A stretch of DNA of 41,812 nt from IMG/VR virus record IMGVR_UViG_3300009285_001379, positions 1-41,812 of that record; one strand, given 5' to 3'. The DNA comes from a virus. A model generated the notes under the pieces. It made no database searches and had not been told where the DNA came from. It saw only the letters and a list, made by a program, of their open reading frames with translations. Positions 41,533 to 41,812 of this stretch are shown here, piece after piece. Position numbers and translations under genes: made by a program. Within the stretch, counting starts at the first letter, position 1. Each line of letters opens with the position of its first letter.

Positions 41533-41812
41533 TCTGGATGCCTACTTCGCCCTGCCGGCACGTCCAGCGGAGCTGGATGCCACGGCCGCCGTGCTGGGCG
41601 CGATGTACGACGACACACGTACGGCCGGCTACCTGGATCGGTTCCTCGCGGCGGACGGTCTCCGCTACGGCGGTCTGGTGGATCAGCTCGCCACGGAGCT
41701 GGAAGATGCACCGCCGCTGGCCCAGGCCATCAAGGCCATCAACGGCCCGGTGGGCCTATTGATCGGCCCCGAAGGCGGATTTGAAGATGCCGAGCTTGAC
41801 GCCGTGTTAAAA
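41531..41812 (+). CDS. Foreign fragment ending in an RsmE-like motif, 3'-truncated
   Basis: From 41531 the forward frame reads RLDAYFALPARPAELDATAA, MYDDTRTAGYLDRFLAADG and then APPLAQAIKAINGPVGLLIG, PEGGFEDAEL. The last part matches the SAM-binding knot of RsmE, the bacterial 16S rRNA m3U1498 methyltransferase (IGPEGGF); the first ~75 residues do not fit RsmE and are unknown. The frame is open to the window end. The helicase stops making sense at the same place, so the window here joins two sources, by an attachment junction or an assembly chimera. Confidence 0.5.

Noticed and set aside
1-41812. CRISPR arrays, tRNA or rRNA genes, insertion sequences, integrase
   Set aside because: None seen on reading; no spaced direct-repeat array, transposase or integrase motif was found. 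tRNA absence was not tested by software.
1-41812. HIP1 (GCGATCGC) enrichment pointing to a cyanobacterial host
   Set aside because: The octamer is not noticeably frequent; the enriched palindrome is CTCGAG.

Overview
The window is a GC-rich, almost entirely coding piece of a contractile-tailed phage (myovirus) or prophage. The virion set is diagnostic: a large terminase, a DUF1073-type portal, a Mu F-like head protein, a DUF2213 protease/scaffold, a DUF2184 major capsid protein, a DUF3383-type tail sheath, a tube, tail-assembly chaperones with overlapping frames, a tape measure, a baseplate hub and spike, a gp25-like wedge protein, a gpJ-like protein and long tail fibres. No integrase, transposase, tRNA or rRNA gene was recognised, so lifestyle cannot be settled and the host is not named. 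Both ends are cut: terminase lacks its N-terminus on the left, and a helicase is broken on the right.

Layout. 1-5.7 kb (+): terminase, portal with a long unexplained C-terminal extension, MuF, a CHAP endolysin and two small membrane proteins (lysis). 5.7-11.0 kb (-): a DNA-modification cassette set into the head module on the opposite strand: a small protein, a Dam-like adenine methylase, a large atypical DPPY methylase, a small NPPY methylase, a C5-cytosine methylase and a small HTH protein. 11.0-34.2 kb (+): protease with a nested scaffold, head decoration-like protein, major capsid, neck genes, sheath, tube, chaperones, tape measure, baseplate, a frameshifted Mom-like modification gene, and tail fibres. 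Nearly every stop overlaps the next start, which suggests one or a few long translationally coupled transcripts. 34.2-39.2 kb (-): SMC-like ATPase, an unknown gene, RecT-type annealing protein, YqaJ/lambda-Exo-type exonuclease and a small basic protein, read from a divergent control region at 39.2-39.4 kb. 39.4-40.8 kb (+): ribbon-helix-helix regulator and a primase. 40.7-41.5 kb (-): truncated SF2 helicase. The last ~280 bases read on the + strand as something ending in an RsmE-like rRNA methyltransferase motif, and look like a junction or chimera.

How it fits together. The phage probably replicates with its own primase and helicase, recombines through Exo/RecT, and protects its DNA with up to five modification enzymes. 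Two signals stand out. First, the palindrome CTCGAG is extremely frequent (43 copies hand-counted in the first 11 kb, about 4 expected), yet absent from 28.6 to 32.0 kb, where the tail-fibre genes lie. Second, a Mom-like gene is interrupted at a C8...T8 double homopolymer, which is either an indel error or a phase-variation or slippage switch.
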